Shown: positions 17,941-27,200, counted from the first letter of the stretch. The stretch: 64,000 nt of DNA from an uncultured Erythrobacter sp. (GCA_947499095.1 CANMMR010000002.1:124001-188000), one strand, 5' to 3'. The notes: generated by a model not told the origin, from the sequence alone. Program-made: numbers and translations.

Positions 17941-18243
17941 TCAGCCGAGCGGACTGCCCTGGTCCGTCTCGTAAATGCGGATATCGCGCGAAGCGGGTGG
18001 ATTGTCCGCCATCACCTTCTGGAATTCCGCCATGTGCGCGGATTTGCCATGCGCATCCAGCGCAGCCTGGTCGCGCCAGCGCTCGAACAAGACCAGCGTG
18101 TCGGGATCGGCCAGATCGGTGGCGAAGGCATAGTCGAGGCAGCCGTCTTCCGCACGGCTGGCACGGACCATTTCGACGATCGCCTTGCGCGTCGCGGCAT
18201 CGATCGTGCGGCCCAGCTTGATGGTGCCATTGATCTGGATCAT
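17941..18243 (-). CDS. Putative quinol monooxygenase (ABM domain)
   Basis: 100-residue ferredoxin-like dimeric domain of the antibiotic biosynthesis monooxygenase/YgiN type: SRAEDGCLDYAFATDLADP, LVLFERWRDQAALDAH and HMAEF are typical. These small enzymes oxidise quinols or aromatic compounds without a cofactor, or only bind them. AAGGGAAG precedes the ATG. It sits just after gshA on the same strand (16 bases), so it may share its transcript. Confidence 0.88.
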   Translation of the reverse strand: MIQINGTIKLGRTIDAATRKAIVEMVRASRAEDGCLDYAFATDLADPDTLVLFERWRDQAALDAHGKSAHMAEFQKVMADNPPASRDIRIYETDQGSPLG

Positions 18244-18259
18244 CGTTTCTTCCCTTCGC

Positions 18260-19630
18260 TCAGAAGCTATATTTGTAGACGCGCTTTATATCGCCGCCCC
18301 ATTCGCCGTGATAGCGATCGAGCAGGACTTGCGCAGGCACTTTCCCGCTGGCGACGATCTCGTCGAGCGTTTCGAGGAACCCTGTCTCATTGTCGCCGGA
18401 CGAATTGAGGCGCGCGCGAGAAGCGAGACCGGCGCGGGCGATAACCAGCACCTCTTTCGCAAGGTCGCGCAAGGTGCCGCCACCGGGAATCGGAGCGGCA
18501 AGCGCCTGCTTCGGCACGGCATTGCGAAGCGCCTCGCGCTCCTCCATCGTCCAGTGCTTGACCAGATCCCATGCGCCATCGAGCGCGCCTTGGTCATAGA
18601 GCAGGCCGACCCAGAAGGCGGGCAGGGCGCAAATCCGGCTCCAAGGGCCCCCGTCGGCGCCGCGCATTTCGAGGAAGCTTTTCAGGCGGACTTCGGGGAA
18701 AGCGGTGGAGAGGTGGTCCCACCAGTCGCTCTCGGTCGGCTTCTCGCCCGGCAGGACTTCGAGTTCGCCCTTGAGGAAATCGCGGAAGCTGTGCCCCGCC
18801 GCGTCGATGTATTTTCCGTCGCGGAAGACGAAATACATCGGCACGTCGAGCATGTAATCCACCCAGCGTTCGTAGCCGAACCCGTCCTCGAACACGAAGG
18901 GCAGCATGCCGGTGCGGTGCGGGTCGGTGTCGCTCCAGATGTGGCTACGGTAGGAAAGGTAACCGTTCGGTTTCCCTTCGGTGAAGGGTGAGTTGGCGAA
19001 CAGCGCGGTGGCGAGCGGCTGGAGCGCGAGGCCGGTGCGGAATTTCTGCGCCATGTCCGCTTCGCTGGAATAGTCGAGGTTCACCTGGATGGTGCAGGTG
19101 CGCAGCATCATATCGAGGCCCAGCGTGCCGACGCGGGGCATGTGCCGTTTCATGATTTCGTAGCGGCCCTTGGGCATCATCGGCAGTTCGTCGCGGGTCT
19201 TGTCGGGCCACATGCCGAGGCCGAGGAAGCCGACGCCGCAATCCTCGCCGACGCGCTTCACCTGGTCGAGATGCCGACCGGTCTCCGCGCAGGTCTGGTG
19301 CAGGTTTTCCAAAGGCGCGCCCGACAGTTCGAGCTGGCCAGCTGGTTCGAGGCTGACGGTGCCATCCTCCCCGCGCATGGCGATGACCTTGCCGCCTTCC
19401 TCGACCGGCTCCCAGCCGAACTGGCGCAGGCTCATCAATATGTCGCGGATGCCGCCTTTCTCGTCGTAGGACGGCGCGCGAAAATCGCTGCGGTGGAAGA
19501 CGAGCTTTTCGTGCTCGGTCCCGATGCGCCACTGGTCGTTGGGCTTCTCCCCGCGCTGCATCGGGGCGACCAGCTGGTCGCGGGATTCGATGACGGGATC
19601 GGCGTTGCCGGAGGTCTCGCGCGTGCTCAT
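18260..19630 (-). CDS. gshA: Glutamate-cysteine ligase, plant/alphaproteobacterial type
   Basis: 456-residue GCS2-type ligase making gamma-glutamylcysteine, the first step of glutathione synthesis. RIGTEHEKLVF is the ATP/metal Glu motif, GQLELSGAP the substrate loop, LGLGMWPDK, CTIQVNLDYSS and SHIWSDTDPHR match plant and alphaproteobacterial enzymes rather than E. coli GshA. Its length fits. rsmE lies upstream on the same strand with a short gap. Confidence 0.96.
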   Translation of the reverse strand: MSTRETSGNADPVIESRDQLVAPMQRGEKPNDQWRIGTEHEKLVFHRSDFRAPSYDEKGGIRDILMSLRQFGWEPVEEGGKVIAMRGEDGTVSLEPAGQLELSGAPLENLHQTCAETGRHLDQVKRVGEDCGVGFLGLGMWPDKTRDELPMMPKGRYEIMKRHMPRVGTLGLDMMLRTCTIQVNLDYSSEADMAQKFRTGLALQPLATALFANSPFTEGKPNGYLSYRSHIWSDTDPHRTGMLPFVFEDGFGYERWVDYMLDVPMYFVFRDGKYIDAAGHSFRDFLKGELEVLPGEKPTESDWWDHLSTAFPEVRLKSFLEMRGADGGPWSRICALPAFWVGLLYDQGALDGAWDLVKHWTMEEREALRNAVPKQALAAPIPGGGTLRDLAKEVLVIARAGLASRARLNSSGDNETGFLETLDEIVASGKVPAQVLLDRYHGEWGGDIKRVYKYSF

Positions 19631-19672
19631 GGTCGGTGGCGTTAGAAAACCGAACCTTCCGAGGAAAGCGTT

Positions 19673-20428
19673 TTATTCTTCGTCCAGCCAGTCGCCCGCT
19701 TCCGCCATCCACACGGCGGTCCCGGCGATGGCCGCCGTCTCGCCGCGCAAGATCCGCGGGCCGAGGCTGATCGCGACCGAAGCGGCATGCGCGCGGATCG
19801 CGGCCCGCTCGGCATCGTCGAAGCCGCCTTCGGGGCCGACCAGCAGCGCGGCCGGGCCCTCGGCGTAGCAGAACGCATCGGCAGCCGGTTCGCCGCCTTC
19901 CTCGTCGGCGAAGAACAGGTGACGGTCCTGCGGCCAGTCGCGCAGCAACGCGTCGAGTTTTGCGACCGGTGCGATCTCGGGCAAAGCGGTGCGCGCGCAT
20001 TGCTCGGCTGCCTCGGTCACGATCGTGTCGGCGCGTTCGGGGTTGAGCTTGTCCGCCACGCAGCGCCGGGTGACGACCGGCGCGATGCGCGCAACGCCGA
20101 GCTCGGTTGCTTTCTCGAGCACGAGATCGAAGCGATCTTTCTTGAGCAACGCGGGGCACAGCCAGAAATCCGGGACCGGCTCGCGCGGGCGAAGGTGCTG
20201 TCCGACCTCGAGTTCGACGCGGCGCTTGTCGACCTGCGTGACCCGCGTGGCCCATTCTCCGGTGAGATCGTCGCACAGGATCACCGCATCGCCTTCGGTA
20301 ACGCGCATGACCCGGGCGAGGTAATTCGCCTGATTATCTTCGACGGCGATTGTCCGGCCGGTGCCGAGTTCGTCCTCGACGAACAGGCGCGGTGCACTTT
20401 TGGGCGGCCATGCGGGTGTTGCGGGCAT
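19673..20428 (-). CDS. rsmE: 16S rRNA m3U1498 methyltransferase
   Basis: 251-residue SPOUT methyltransferase. The N-terminal PUA-like part (NYLARVMRVTEGDAVILCD) binds RNA; the C-terminal knot shows LLVGPEGGF and SLGPRILRGETAAIAG, the S-adenosylmethionine loops of RsmE. I chose ATG 20428, where the family domain begins (RLFVEDEL follows); a longer frame upstream runs antisense to ubiA. The divergent ubiA gene starts 39 bases away. Confidence 0.93.
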   Translation of the reverse strand: MPATPAWPPKSAPRLFVEDELGTGRTIAVEDNQANYLARVMRVTEGDAVILCDDLTGEWATRVTQVDKRRVELEVGQHLRPREPVPDFWLCPALLKKDRFDLVLEKATELGVARIAPVVTRRCVADKLNPERADTIVTEAAEQCARTALPEIAPVAKLDALLRDWPQDRHLFFADEEGGEPAADAFCYAEGPAALLVGPEGGFDDAERAAIRAHAASVAISLGPRILRGETAAIAGTAVWMAEAGDWLDEE

Positions 20429-20467
20429 GGCTTTGCAGGTGGCACGTCGGAGGTTAGGGAGCAAGCG

Positions 20468-21382
20468 ATGAGCGAAACCGGCAATCCCGACGTCGTGCCC
20501 GACAGTGAACATAAAGGCCTCGTCGCGCGGCTGCCGCAACTGCCGCGCGATCTCGCCATGCTGGCGCGTTTCGACCGGCCGATCGGCTGGTGGCTGCTGT
20601 TCTGGCCTTGCGCCTGGGGCGTCTGGCTGGCGGGCGCGGGGTGGCAATTTGCATTGCTCGGCTGGCTGTTGCTCGGCAGTATCGCGATGCGCGGCGCGGG
20701 CTGCGTCTACAACGATATCGTCGATGCCAAGCTCGACCGGAAAGTGGCCCGCACTGCCAGCCGGCCCGTTGCCAGCGGACGTGTCTCCAAGAAAACCGCT
20801 TGGGGTTGGTTGCTGGCACTCTGCCTGATCGGCCTGCTCGTGCTTGTCCAGCTGCGCCCGCTAGCCCAAGGTGTGGCGTTGGCGAGCATCGCTCTTGTCG
20901 CTGCCTACCCCTTCATGAAGCGTCTCACCTGGTGGCCGCAGGCCTGGCTCGGCATGGTGTTCACCTGGGGCCTGCTGGTCGGCTGGACGCAATTGCGCGC
21001 CGACAATTGGGACGCTCTGGCTTCAATGTACGCAGGCGCGGCGCTGTGGGTCATCGGCTACGACACGATCTACGCACTGCAGGATCGCGAGGACGATGCG
21101 CTGGTCGGCATCCGCTCCAGCGCGCTGCGGCTCGGCGGCCATGTGACCGGCGGCGTGGCGCTGTTCTATGCAGGCGCGGTGGCGCTCTGGGCGCTCGCCT
21201 TCTGGCTCTACCGTGCGGACTGGATCGCGCTGCTCGCGCTGCTCCCCGCCGCAGCACATCTCGCGTGGCAGGTCGCGACGCTGGACGCGGAGGACCCGGC
21301 AAACCCGCTCGACCGTTTCCGCTCCAATCGCTGGACCGGCGCGCTGGTCGCCGCCGCGTGCTTCGTGGTGGGGAACGCCTGA
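20468..21382 (+). CDS. ubiA: 4-hydroxybenzoate polyprenyltransferase
   Basis: 304-residue inner-membrane UbiA prenyltransferase of ubiquinone synthesis. Both Mg-diphosphate Asp motifs are seen: NDIVDAKLD (NDxxDxxxD) and YALQDREDD. About eight or nine hydrophobic helices follow, as in the family. GGGAGCAAGCG precedes the ATG. Its TGA overlaps the next ATG by one base (TGATG). Confidence 0.95.
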   Translation: MSETGNPDVVPDSEHKGLVARLPQLPRDLAMLARFDRPIGWWLLFWPCAWGVWLAGAGWQFALLGWLLLGSIAMRGAGCVYNDIVDAKLDRKVARTASRPVASGRVSKKTAWGWLLALCLIGLLVLVQLRPLAQGVALASIALVAAYPFMKRLTWWPQAWLGMVFTWGLLVGWTQLRADNWDALASMYAGAALWVIGYDTIYALQDREDDALVGIRSSALRLGGHVTGGVALFYAGAVALWALAFWLYRADWIALLALLPAAAHLAWQVATLDAEDPANPLDRFRSNRWTGALVAAACFVVGNA

Positions 21383-22002
21383 TGTGCAATCTCTACCGCA
21401 TGACCAAGACCACCGACGAGGTCGCCAAATGGTTCGACGCGATCAATTCACTCGGCGGGGCCAACTTCGCCGAGGAAGTGTTTCCCGGCTATCCTGGGGC
21501 CGTGGTCGCTGAAGGCCAGCTCCAGCAGATGACCTGGGGTTTCCCGCTGGTGATGAAGGGCAAGAACGGCCAGCCGCTGAAGCCCAAACCGGTCAATAAC
21601 GCCCGCACCGACAAGCTCGACAGCTTCTTCTGGCGCTACAGCTTCGAGGAGCGCCGCTGCATCATCCCGGTGACGGCCTGGGCGGAGGCCGAAGGGCCTA
21701 AGGGCGGCAAGACGCGCAGCTGGATGTCGCGGCCCGACGCAGAGGTCTTCGCCGTCGCCGGTGTCTGGCGCGATTCGGACGAATGGGGCCGCTGCTATTC
21801 GATGGTCATGACCGATGCGGACGGGCTGGCGGCAGAGGTCCATTCGCGCATGCCGGTGCTGCTAAGAGATGCGGATATCGGCGTCTGGACCGGCGGCTCA
21901 CCAAACGATGCGCGCACTCTGTGCAAGCCTTGGCAAGGTGACCTGACCCTCGACCGCACGGGCGTGCCGTGGTCCGGCCGTGGACAAGTCTCCCTGCTCT
22001 GA
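21382..22002 (+). CDS. SOS-response-associated peptidase family protein (SRAP/YedK)
   Basis: 206-residue SRAP protein. The mature protein begins with the catalytic Cys2 of MCNLYRM, which in YedK/HMCES forms a covalent cross-link with abasic sites in single-stranded DNA. NNARTDK, the Glu of AWAEAEGPK and HSRMPVLL are the other active-site motifs. It starts on the last base of ubiA, so it is co-translated. A DNA-damage role is expected, but no LexA box is seen near. Confidence 0.93.
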   Translation: MCNLYRMTKTTDEVAKWFDAINSLGGANFAEEVFPGYPGAVVAEGQLQQMTWGFPLVMKGKNGQPLKPKPVNNARTDKLDSFFWRYSFEERRCIIPVTAWAEAEGPKGGKTRSWMSRPDAEVFAVAGVWRDSDEWGRCYSMVMTDADGLAAEVHSRMPVLLRDADIGVWTGGSPNDARTLCKPWQGDLTLDRTGVPWSGRGQVSLL

Positions 22003-22048
22003 CCCCGCAAACTTGAGCGACTCGGCGCGGTTTGCCTAGCCTTGCTGC

Positions 22049-22375
22049 ATGACGGACACATTCGTCGCCCTTTCCGATCCCACGCGCCGGCTCCTGCTGG
22101 ACCGGCTGAGCGAGCAGGGCGGGCTCACGCTCTCCGATCTCAGCGCTGAACTGCCGATGACGCGGCAGGCGGTGGCCAAGCATCTCGCCGTGCTGGAGGC
22201 GGCGGAGCTGGTCGCGAGCGAGCGCGACGGGCGGTGCAAGCGGCACTACCTCAACCCGATGCCACTGGCGAAGATGGCGCGGCGCTGGCTGGGCCGGTTC
22301 GAGGACGTGCCGATGACCGCGCTGGCGGGATATCACGGGTCCGACCAACATCCGGGCTTCGCTCCACGGATGTAG
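22049..22375 (+). CDS. ArsR-family winged-helix regulator
   Basis: 108-residue helix-turn-helix regulator: FVALSDPTRRLLLDRLSEQGGLTLSDL, MTRQAVAKHLAVLEAAELV and the beta-wing RDGRCKRHYLNP are classic ArsR features. The metal cysteines of true ArsR/SmtB are absent, so it belongs with the non-metal subgroup often paired with START/AHSA1 proteins, though no such gene is next to it. Target not known. Confidence 0.92.
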   Translation: MTDTFVALSDPTRRLLLDRLSEQGGLTLSDLSAELPMTRQAVAKHLAVLEAAELVASERDGRCKRHYLNPMPLAKMARRWLGRFEDVPMTALAGYHGSDQHPGFAPRM

Positions 22376-22428
22376 CGGGTCCCGGCGTTTGGCGAGGGCG
22401 GGCGAACAGCGGCTCGCGCGGCATGATC

Positions 22429-22803
22429 TCATTCATAGCTTACCACCTCGAACTCGATGCCGTCCCAGTCGAAGAAATAGAAGCTGCGCGGGCCAGGCTC
22501 GTATTTGCCGTGATTGAAGGTTTCGAGGCCGTGTTCGACCACGACCGCCTCGGCGGCGTCGAGATCGTCGACCGCGATGCCGATGTGGTTCATCCGCACG
22601 CTCTTGGCGAAACCACCGGCAATCCGCGGGCTGGTGTGGATGGCGACATAGGCGTGGTCGTCGCCGAGACGGATGGAGCGTCCGTTGTGCAGCGAGGGGC
22701 CTTCCCAGCGGCGCTGCCAGCCGGTCAGCTGTTCGAGCAGCCTAGCGCTGCGTTCACCGTCGGTGACAGAGAAATTGACGTGTTCGAGTCGTGCAATGGC
22801 CAT
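22429..22803 (-). CDS. VOC-family (glyoxalase/bleomycin-resistance fold) protein
   Basis: 124-residue vicinal-oxygen-chelate protein: LEHVNFSVTD and MNHIGIAVDDLDAAEA give the two metal His positions, FYFFDWDGIEFEVVSYE the C-terminal Glu. ATG 22803 is preceded by AGGAGA. Substrate unknown; the family includes glyoxalases, dioxygenases and drug-binding proteins. A SoxR box lies in its promoter, which points to induction by redox-active compounds. Confidence 0.9.
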   Translation of the reverse strand: MAIARLEHVNFSVTDGERSARLLEQLTGWQRRWEGPSLHNGRSIRLGDDHAYVAIHTSPRIAGGFAKSVRMNHIGIAVDDLDAAEAVVVEHGLETFNHGKYEPGPRSFYFFDWDGIEFEVVSYE

Positions 22804-22845
22804 GGAGATTCTCCTGTTCGAATGGCGATGCACGCAGTGATGCAA

Positions 22846-22868
22846 CCTCAAGCTAAGTTGAGGTCAAG
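22846..22868 (-). promoter_or_regulatory. SoxR box in the promoter of the VOC gene
   Basis: CCTCAAGCTAAGTTGAGG (22846-22863) is the 18-bp SoxR operator (consensus CCTCAAGTTAACTTGAGG) with two central differences. On the minus strand it begins inside TTGACC (22868-22863), a good -35, so the operator would fill the long spacer used by MerR-type activators, with the VOC gene downstream. soxR starts 31 bases away on the other side. Confidence 0.82.
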
Positions 22869-22894
22869 GTCCAATTGCGCTATCAGTCTGATCG

Positions 22895-23332
22895 ATGAAA
22901 GCGAACGATCTGCTCAGCATTGGCGAACTCGCCCGCCGCACCGGCCTCAGTGTGTCGGCGATCCGGTTCTACGAGGACAAGGGCCTGGTCGAGCCGATGC
23001 GCACCGGCGGCAACCAGCGCCGCTTCCTGCGCAGCGACATTCGGCGGCTCAGCTTCATCCTGATCGCGCAGAATCTCGGCCTGTCACTGGCGGAGATCGA
23101 GGAGTCGATGAAGGGCTTGCCCCATGGCCGCACGCCCAACGCAGCCGACTGGAGGCGGATCAGCGGAGCCATCTCCCGGCGCATCGACGAGCAGATCGCG
23201 CGGCTTGAGAAGGTGCGCGAAGACCTCGACGGCTGCATCGGCTGCGGCTGCCTGAGCCTGAAGAAATGCGCGCTGTACAATGCGAACGACAAATGGGGTG
23301 AGAGCGGAAAGGGGCCGCGTGTCTTGCGCTAG
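22895..23332 (+). CDS. soxR: Redox-sensing transcriptional activator SoxR
   Basis: 145-residue MerR-family regulator. The winged-helix region (LSIGELARRTGLSVSAIRFYEDKGLV) is followed by a dimerisation coiled coil and the [2Fe-2S] motif CIGCGCLSLKKC, the SoxR signature (C-x2-C-x-C-x5-C). Oxidation of the cluster by redox-cycling compounds turns on target promoters. It is divergent from the VOC gene with a SoxR box between. No soxS is present, as is usual outside enterics, so SoxR acts directly on its target. Confidence 0.95.
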   Translation: MKANDLLSIGELARRTGLSVSAIRFYEDKGLVEPMRTGGNQRRFLRSDIRRLSFILIAQNLGLSLAEIEESMKGLPHGRTPNAADWRRISGAISRRIDEQIARLEKVREDLDGCIGCGCLSLKKCALYNANDKWGESGKGPRVLR

Positions 23333-23868
23333 AAGGCGAGGTTTGCGCGCACGCCGATCATGTCGATCCCGGGGTTCTGCTGTGAGTTGAACAATCGGGC
23401 ATTGCTGATGTGCACCCAGCTCGCCTCGACCGAGACGCGCTCCGAAACCGGCAGGCCGATCGCGATCTCCGGCTCGAACAGCACGCGGCTGCCGAGGTCG
23501 GTGCGGATGCGGGTCTCGGGGTCCAGCCTGAATGCAGGCGCGTCATGCAGGGCGAGGCCGACACCGGGGCGAAGGTAGACCGGACCCAGGTCGATCTTCC
23601 AACTCACTCCCGCCGCTACAAAGTTCGTGTCCCCGGCCGTATTGATCGACCCGAAGGCATAAAGCGACGGCTTGCCCACGAACGACAGTGCCTCGATCGG
23701 TTCGCTGCGAACGCCGGCCTGGAGGTCGATGCCTTCCTCTTTCGTCTCGAAAGTGAAGGGCGTATCGACACCATGCGCCAGGACGCCGCCGTAGACTTCG
23801 CCCGCTTGGGCCGAGGTCGCCGCGGCTGAGACGAGGCAGGCACCGAGGATGGGGAAAAGGCGTTTCAT
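23329..23868 (-). CDS. Lipid A deacylase-like outer-membrane protein (PagL family)
   Basis: 179 residues: signal peptide ending ATSAQA, then alternating strands of a small outer-membrane barrel, and the motif WVHISNARLFNSQQNPGID. The His and Ser of HxSNA match the PagL active site, which removes the 3-O-acyl chain of lipid A. The overall length and the barrel fit. It converges with soxR with a 4-base overlap. Confidence 0.82.
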   Translation of the reverse strand: MKRLFPILGACLVSAAATSAQAGEVYGGVLAHGVDTPFTFETKEEGIDLQAGVRSEPIEALSFVGKPSLYAFGSINTAGDTNFVAAGVSWKIDLGPVYLRPGVGLALHDAPAFRLDPETRIRTDLGSRVLFEPEIAIGLPVSERVSVEASWVHISNARLFNSQQNPGIDMIGVRANLAF

Positions 23869-23931
23869 TCGAAGGCTTTCGCTGGAGTGAAAGCCATGAC
23901 TAACCGCGCTTTCCTTGCTGCAGCCTCACAC

Positions 23932-24459
23932 TCAGTATTCCGGCCCCAGCTCCTCGTCGAGGTCGCGCGGGCGGGCGAAATGCACCAGCTTGCCGCAGCC
24001 ATCGCGCAAATCGGACCAGCTGTCGATATCGAGCTCGTAGACCGCATAGGCGGCGGTCGGGAATTTGACCTTGGCCTCGTCGAAGAGATCGTTCTCGTTT
24101 TTCGGGGCGACGAGTTCGAACAGCATGTCGCCGAGGCCGGGGTTGTGGCCCGACAGCAGTACCGCCTCCGCATCGCCGCCGCATTCGCGCAGCACGTCCA
24201 TGATCGTGTCGGTCCCGGCGAGGTAGAGCCGCTGGTCCCATTCAGGCTCGAGATCGGGCAGGGCGTCGGCCAGCGTCAGCTTCACGCGCTCGGCCGGGCT
24301 GGCGAGCACTGTGTCCCACTTTACGCCGTGCCTGGCAATATGCTCGCCGATGACCTTCGCGCCCCGATGGCCGCGATCGTTCAGGCCCCGGTCGAAATCG
24401 CGCTTGTCGCTTTCGCCCCAATCGGACTTGGCGTGGCGCAGGAGACCGAGGATTTTCAC
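23932..24459 (-). CDS. sixA: SixA-like phosphohistidine phosphatase
   Basis: 175-residue histidine-phosphatase-superfamily protein. LRHAKSDWGE carries the phosphorylated His in the RH-[AG] motif and SGHNPGL the second His. SixA removes phosphate from His of phosphotransfer or PTS proteins. The start is GTG at 24459, overlapping the helicase stop as GTGA, so the two are coupled. Confidence 0.88.
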   Translation of the reverse strand: MKILGLLRHAKSDWGESDKRDFDRGLNDRGHRGAKVIGEHIARHGVKWDTVLASPAERVKLTLADALPDLEPEWDQRLYLAGTDTIMDVLRECGGDAEAVLLSGHNPGLGDMLFELVAPKNENDLFDEAKVKFPTAAYAVYELDIDSWSDLRDGCGKLVHFARPRDLDEELGPEY

Positions 24460-27200
24460 GAGGCGTCATTCTCCGCTGCGACTTGGGGCTCGGCTGTTCC
24501 AACACCCTTCGCAACGCGCTGTAAAGCCTCTTCGAGTGTCAGGCGGATGACGGGCGTGCCTTCGGGGAAGGCGGACAGCAACCGGCTGGGGAAGGCGCTG
24601 GAGAGGACGATGAAATGGCCCGAATCGTCGCGGCTCCGGATGAGGCGGCCGAAGGCCTGCGCCAGCCGCGCGCGGATGATGCGGTCGTCGTAACGCTTGG
24701 CGCCGCCCTCCTGCTCGGCAGCGGCGGCGCGGCGGGCGCGGTGGAGGATGGTCGGGCGCGGCCAGGGCACGCTTTCGAGGACGACGCAGCGCAGGCTCTC
24801 GCCCGGCACGTCCACCCCGTCGCGCAGGGCATCGGTGCCGAGCAGGCTGGCGCGCGGATCGTCGCGAAAGATGTCGGTCAGCGTCCCGGTATCGATCGGG
24901 TCGACGTGTTGTGCGTAGAGCGGCAGGCCGGCCCGGGCGAGCCGATCGGCGATGCGGCCATAGGCCGCGCGCATCCTCCGGATCGCGGTGAAGAGGCCGA
25001 GGACCCCGCCGCCGCTCGCCTCGATCAGCCGCGCATAGGCGCCCGCCATCGCGGGGATGTCGCCCTTTCGGATGTCGGTGACGATCAGCACTTCGGCGCG
25101 GTTGGCATAGTCGAACGGGCTGTCGGCCTGCGCGGTTCGGGGGTTGAGTTCCAGATGCGGCGCGCCGCTGGCGGCAATGGCGTGCGGCCAGTCCGGCCCG
25201 CTCTCGTCGCGGTCGGTCAGCGTGGCGCTGGTCATCATCAGTCCGTGCGCCGGTTCCATGACCACGCGGGCGAAAGGCTTCATCGGATCGAGCCAGTGGC
25301 GATAGAGGCCGACGTCGAACTCGCGTGCATCGTTGCGGTCGACTTGCAGCCAGTCGACGAATTCCGGGTCCGCCGGCCCGCCCAGCCGCCCGAGCAGCGC
25401 TTCCCAGGCCGCGATCAGGTCGATCCGCCAGGCGAGCGAATGCCGCGCTCCCTCGATCCGGGCACGCCCCTGTCCGTCGAGCCAGTCGGGTGCGTCTTCC
25501 AATACCGCCTCCAGTCGCCCGGCCAGCTTCAGCAGCGGTACGCGAATGCCAGCCAGCGCCTGCGCCGCCGTACCCGCGGCCTCGACCAGCTCGCCGGGCA
25601 TCTGCGCGGTCTCGGTCTCGATGCCGTAGCCTGCCTCCAGCCCGCTTTCGTCGCGCGCGAAGGTGGTCGCACGGACCCGCGCCAGCAATTCCTCGACCGG
25701 CCCGATAGGCGCGCCTTCCGCCAGCCGTCCCAGCCAGCCTTCGGAGGGGAGGGCATGCGCTGCCTCGACCGCCGCTTCCACCGCCTCGCCGCCGGCATCG
25801 TCATAGCTCGCCACGTCGGCCAGCCGCGCCGCCAGCCCGCGCCGCCGCCCGCGCGAATTCTTCTCCGGCCCGACGATCCAGCGCCTGAGTTCGATCGTCT
25901 CCTGCCCGGTCAGCGCGGCGGAGAAGGTCGAGTCCGCCGCATCGAACACGTGATGCCCCTCGTCGAAAACGATCCGCGTCGGCCGCCCGCCCTGATCGCG
26001 CCCGCGCGCCGCATTGACCATCACTAGCGCGTGGTTGGCGATCACCAGATCGGCCTGCGCGGCATTCCTCGCGCTGCGCTCGATGAAGCATTTCCGGTAA
26101 TGCGGGCACCCGGCATAGACGCATTCGCCGCGCTGGTCGGTCAGCGCCGCGATACCGCGCTTCCGGAACAGCGTGCCGAGCCAGCCGGGCAGGTCCCCGC
26201 CGATCATGTCGCCATCCTGCGTATAGGCCGCCCAGCGCGCTACCAGATGCGCGAGGATCGCGGGCCGTCCCACAAATCCGCCCTGCAATGCGTCCTCCAG
26301 GTTCAGCAGGCAGAGATAATTCTCCCGCCCCTTGCGCACCACGACCGGCGGCGATCCGTCCTCGCGCGTCGCGGGCCAGGCGCGCGCGCTTTCGCGGCGC
26401 AGCTGGCGCTGGAGGTTCTTGGTATAGGTGCTCACCCACACCGTGCCGCCCGACAGCTTCGCCCAGAGCGAGGCGGGGGCGAGGTAGCCGAGCGTCTTGC
26501 CGATCCCCGTGCCCGCCTGCGCCAGCAACACGTGCGGGCGCTTCTGCCGGTCGCGCGGGGCGAAGACGCTGCCCGCATTGCGCGAGAACAGGCGCTGCCC
26601 CTCGCGCCGCTCGGCCCCTTCGCCGGTCAGCCGTTCGAGATGCGCCTCGATCTCCGGCTCCTCGATCAGCACCTGCGCTGGTTGCGGACGCTCGGGCGCC
26701 TCCTCCCATTCGGGCAGGCGGCTGAAGAGCCATTTCTCGGCCCGTTCGGGCTTCTTCACATGCGGCGCAAGCATGCCCGCCCACGGCCAGCGCAGTCGCG
26801 CCAGCGATTGCAGCGTCGACCACGCGCCCTCGCGCTGCGCCCACTCCGCGCTCTCGCAGGTCGCCACCAGCGCCCCCGCGGCTTTCTGCAGCAGCAGCGG
26901 CACCTCGGCATCGTCGCCCGGCTCCTCCAGCCCCAGCGCATGGGCGAGGCCCTTGGGCGTCGGCACGCAGAATTGCGCGGGATGGACGAAGGCGAAAAGC
27001 TCCAGCAGGTCGAGGCCGTTGAGGTCCGGATAGCCTAGCCGGTTCGCCACCAGCGGGGCGTTCATCATCAGCAGCGGCGTATCGGCCGCCGCCATCACCG
27101 CCTCTCCCTTGGAACACCCGCGCGTGGCGCCGTTGGCATCGCGCAGCCAGGTTCCGGCATGGCTGGCATGAAGGGCAGGGAGGGGGAGAGGCTGGCTCAC
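24456..27200 (-). CDS. DinG/XPD-like ATP-dependent DNA helicase
   Basis: 914-residue superfamily 2 helicase of the XPD/DinG group. Walker A is AGTGIGKTL, the DEAH-type Walker B is DEGHH, and the iron-sulfur cluster is held by YLCLL plus ECVYAGCPHYRKC (four Cys) between motifs I and II. The C-terminal motifs (GLFTAIRRM, LGTDALRDGVDVPGE, QAFGRLIRS) are also seen. It has a 200-residue N-terminal region without the usual exonuclease, as in other alphaproteobacterial relatives. GTG 27200 is the first start; ATG 27095, with GGGAGAGG upstream, would drop 35 residues that are conserved in relatives I recall. Confidence 0.9.
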   Translation of the reverse strand: MSQPLPLPALHASHAGTWLRDANGATRGCSKGEAVMAAADTPLLMMNAPLVANRLGYPDLNGLDLLELFAFVHPAQFCVPTPKGLAHALGLEEPGDDAEVPLLLQKAAGALVATCESAEWAQREGAWSTLQSLARLRWPWAGMLAPHVKKPERAEKWLFSRLPEWEEAPERPQPAQVLIEEPEIEAHLERLTGEGAERREGQRLFSRNAGSVFAPRDRQKRPHVLLAQAGTGIGKTLGYLAPASLWAKLSGGTVWVSTYTKNLQRQLRRESARAWPATREDGSPPVVVRKGRENYLCLLNLEDALQGGFVGRPAILAHLVARWAAYTQDGDMIGGDLPGWLGTLFRKRGIAALTDQRGECVYAGCPHYRKCFIERSARNAAQADLVIANHALVMVNAARGRDQGGRPTRIVFDEGHHVFDAADSTFSAALTGQETIELRRWIVGPEKNSRGRRRGLAARLADVASYDDAGGEAVEAAVEAAHALPSEGWLGRLAEGAPIGPVEELLARVRATTFARDESGLEAGYGIETETAQMPGELVEAAGTAAQALAGIRVPLLKLAGRLEAVLEDAPDWLDGQGRARIEGARHSLAWRIDLIAAWEALLGRLGGPADPEFVDWLQVDRNDAREFDVGLYRHWLDPMKPFARVVMEPAHGLMMTSATLTDRDESGPDWPHAIAASGAPHLELNPRTAQADSPFDYANRAEVLIVTDIRKGDIPAMAGAYARLIEASGGGVLGLFTAIRRMRAAYGRIADRLARAGLPLYAQHVDPIDTGTLTDIFRDDPRASLLGTDALRDGVDVPGESLRCVVLESVPWPRPTILHRARRAAAAEQEGGAKRYDDRIIRARLAQAFGRLIRSRDDSGHFIVLSSAFPSRLLSAFPEGTPVIRLTLEEALQRVAKGVGTAEPQVAAENDAS

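Noticed and set aside
19673..20647. Longer start for rsmE at 20647
   Set aside because: The extra 73 codons lie antisense to ubiA and do not look like the RsmE N-terminus.
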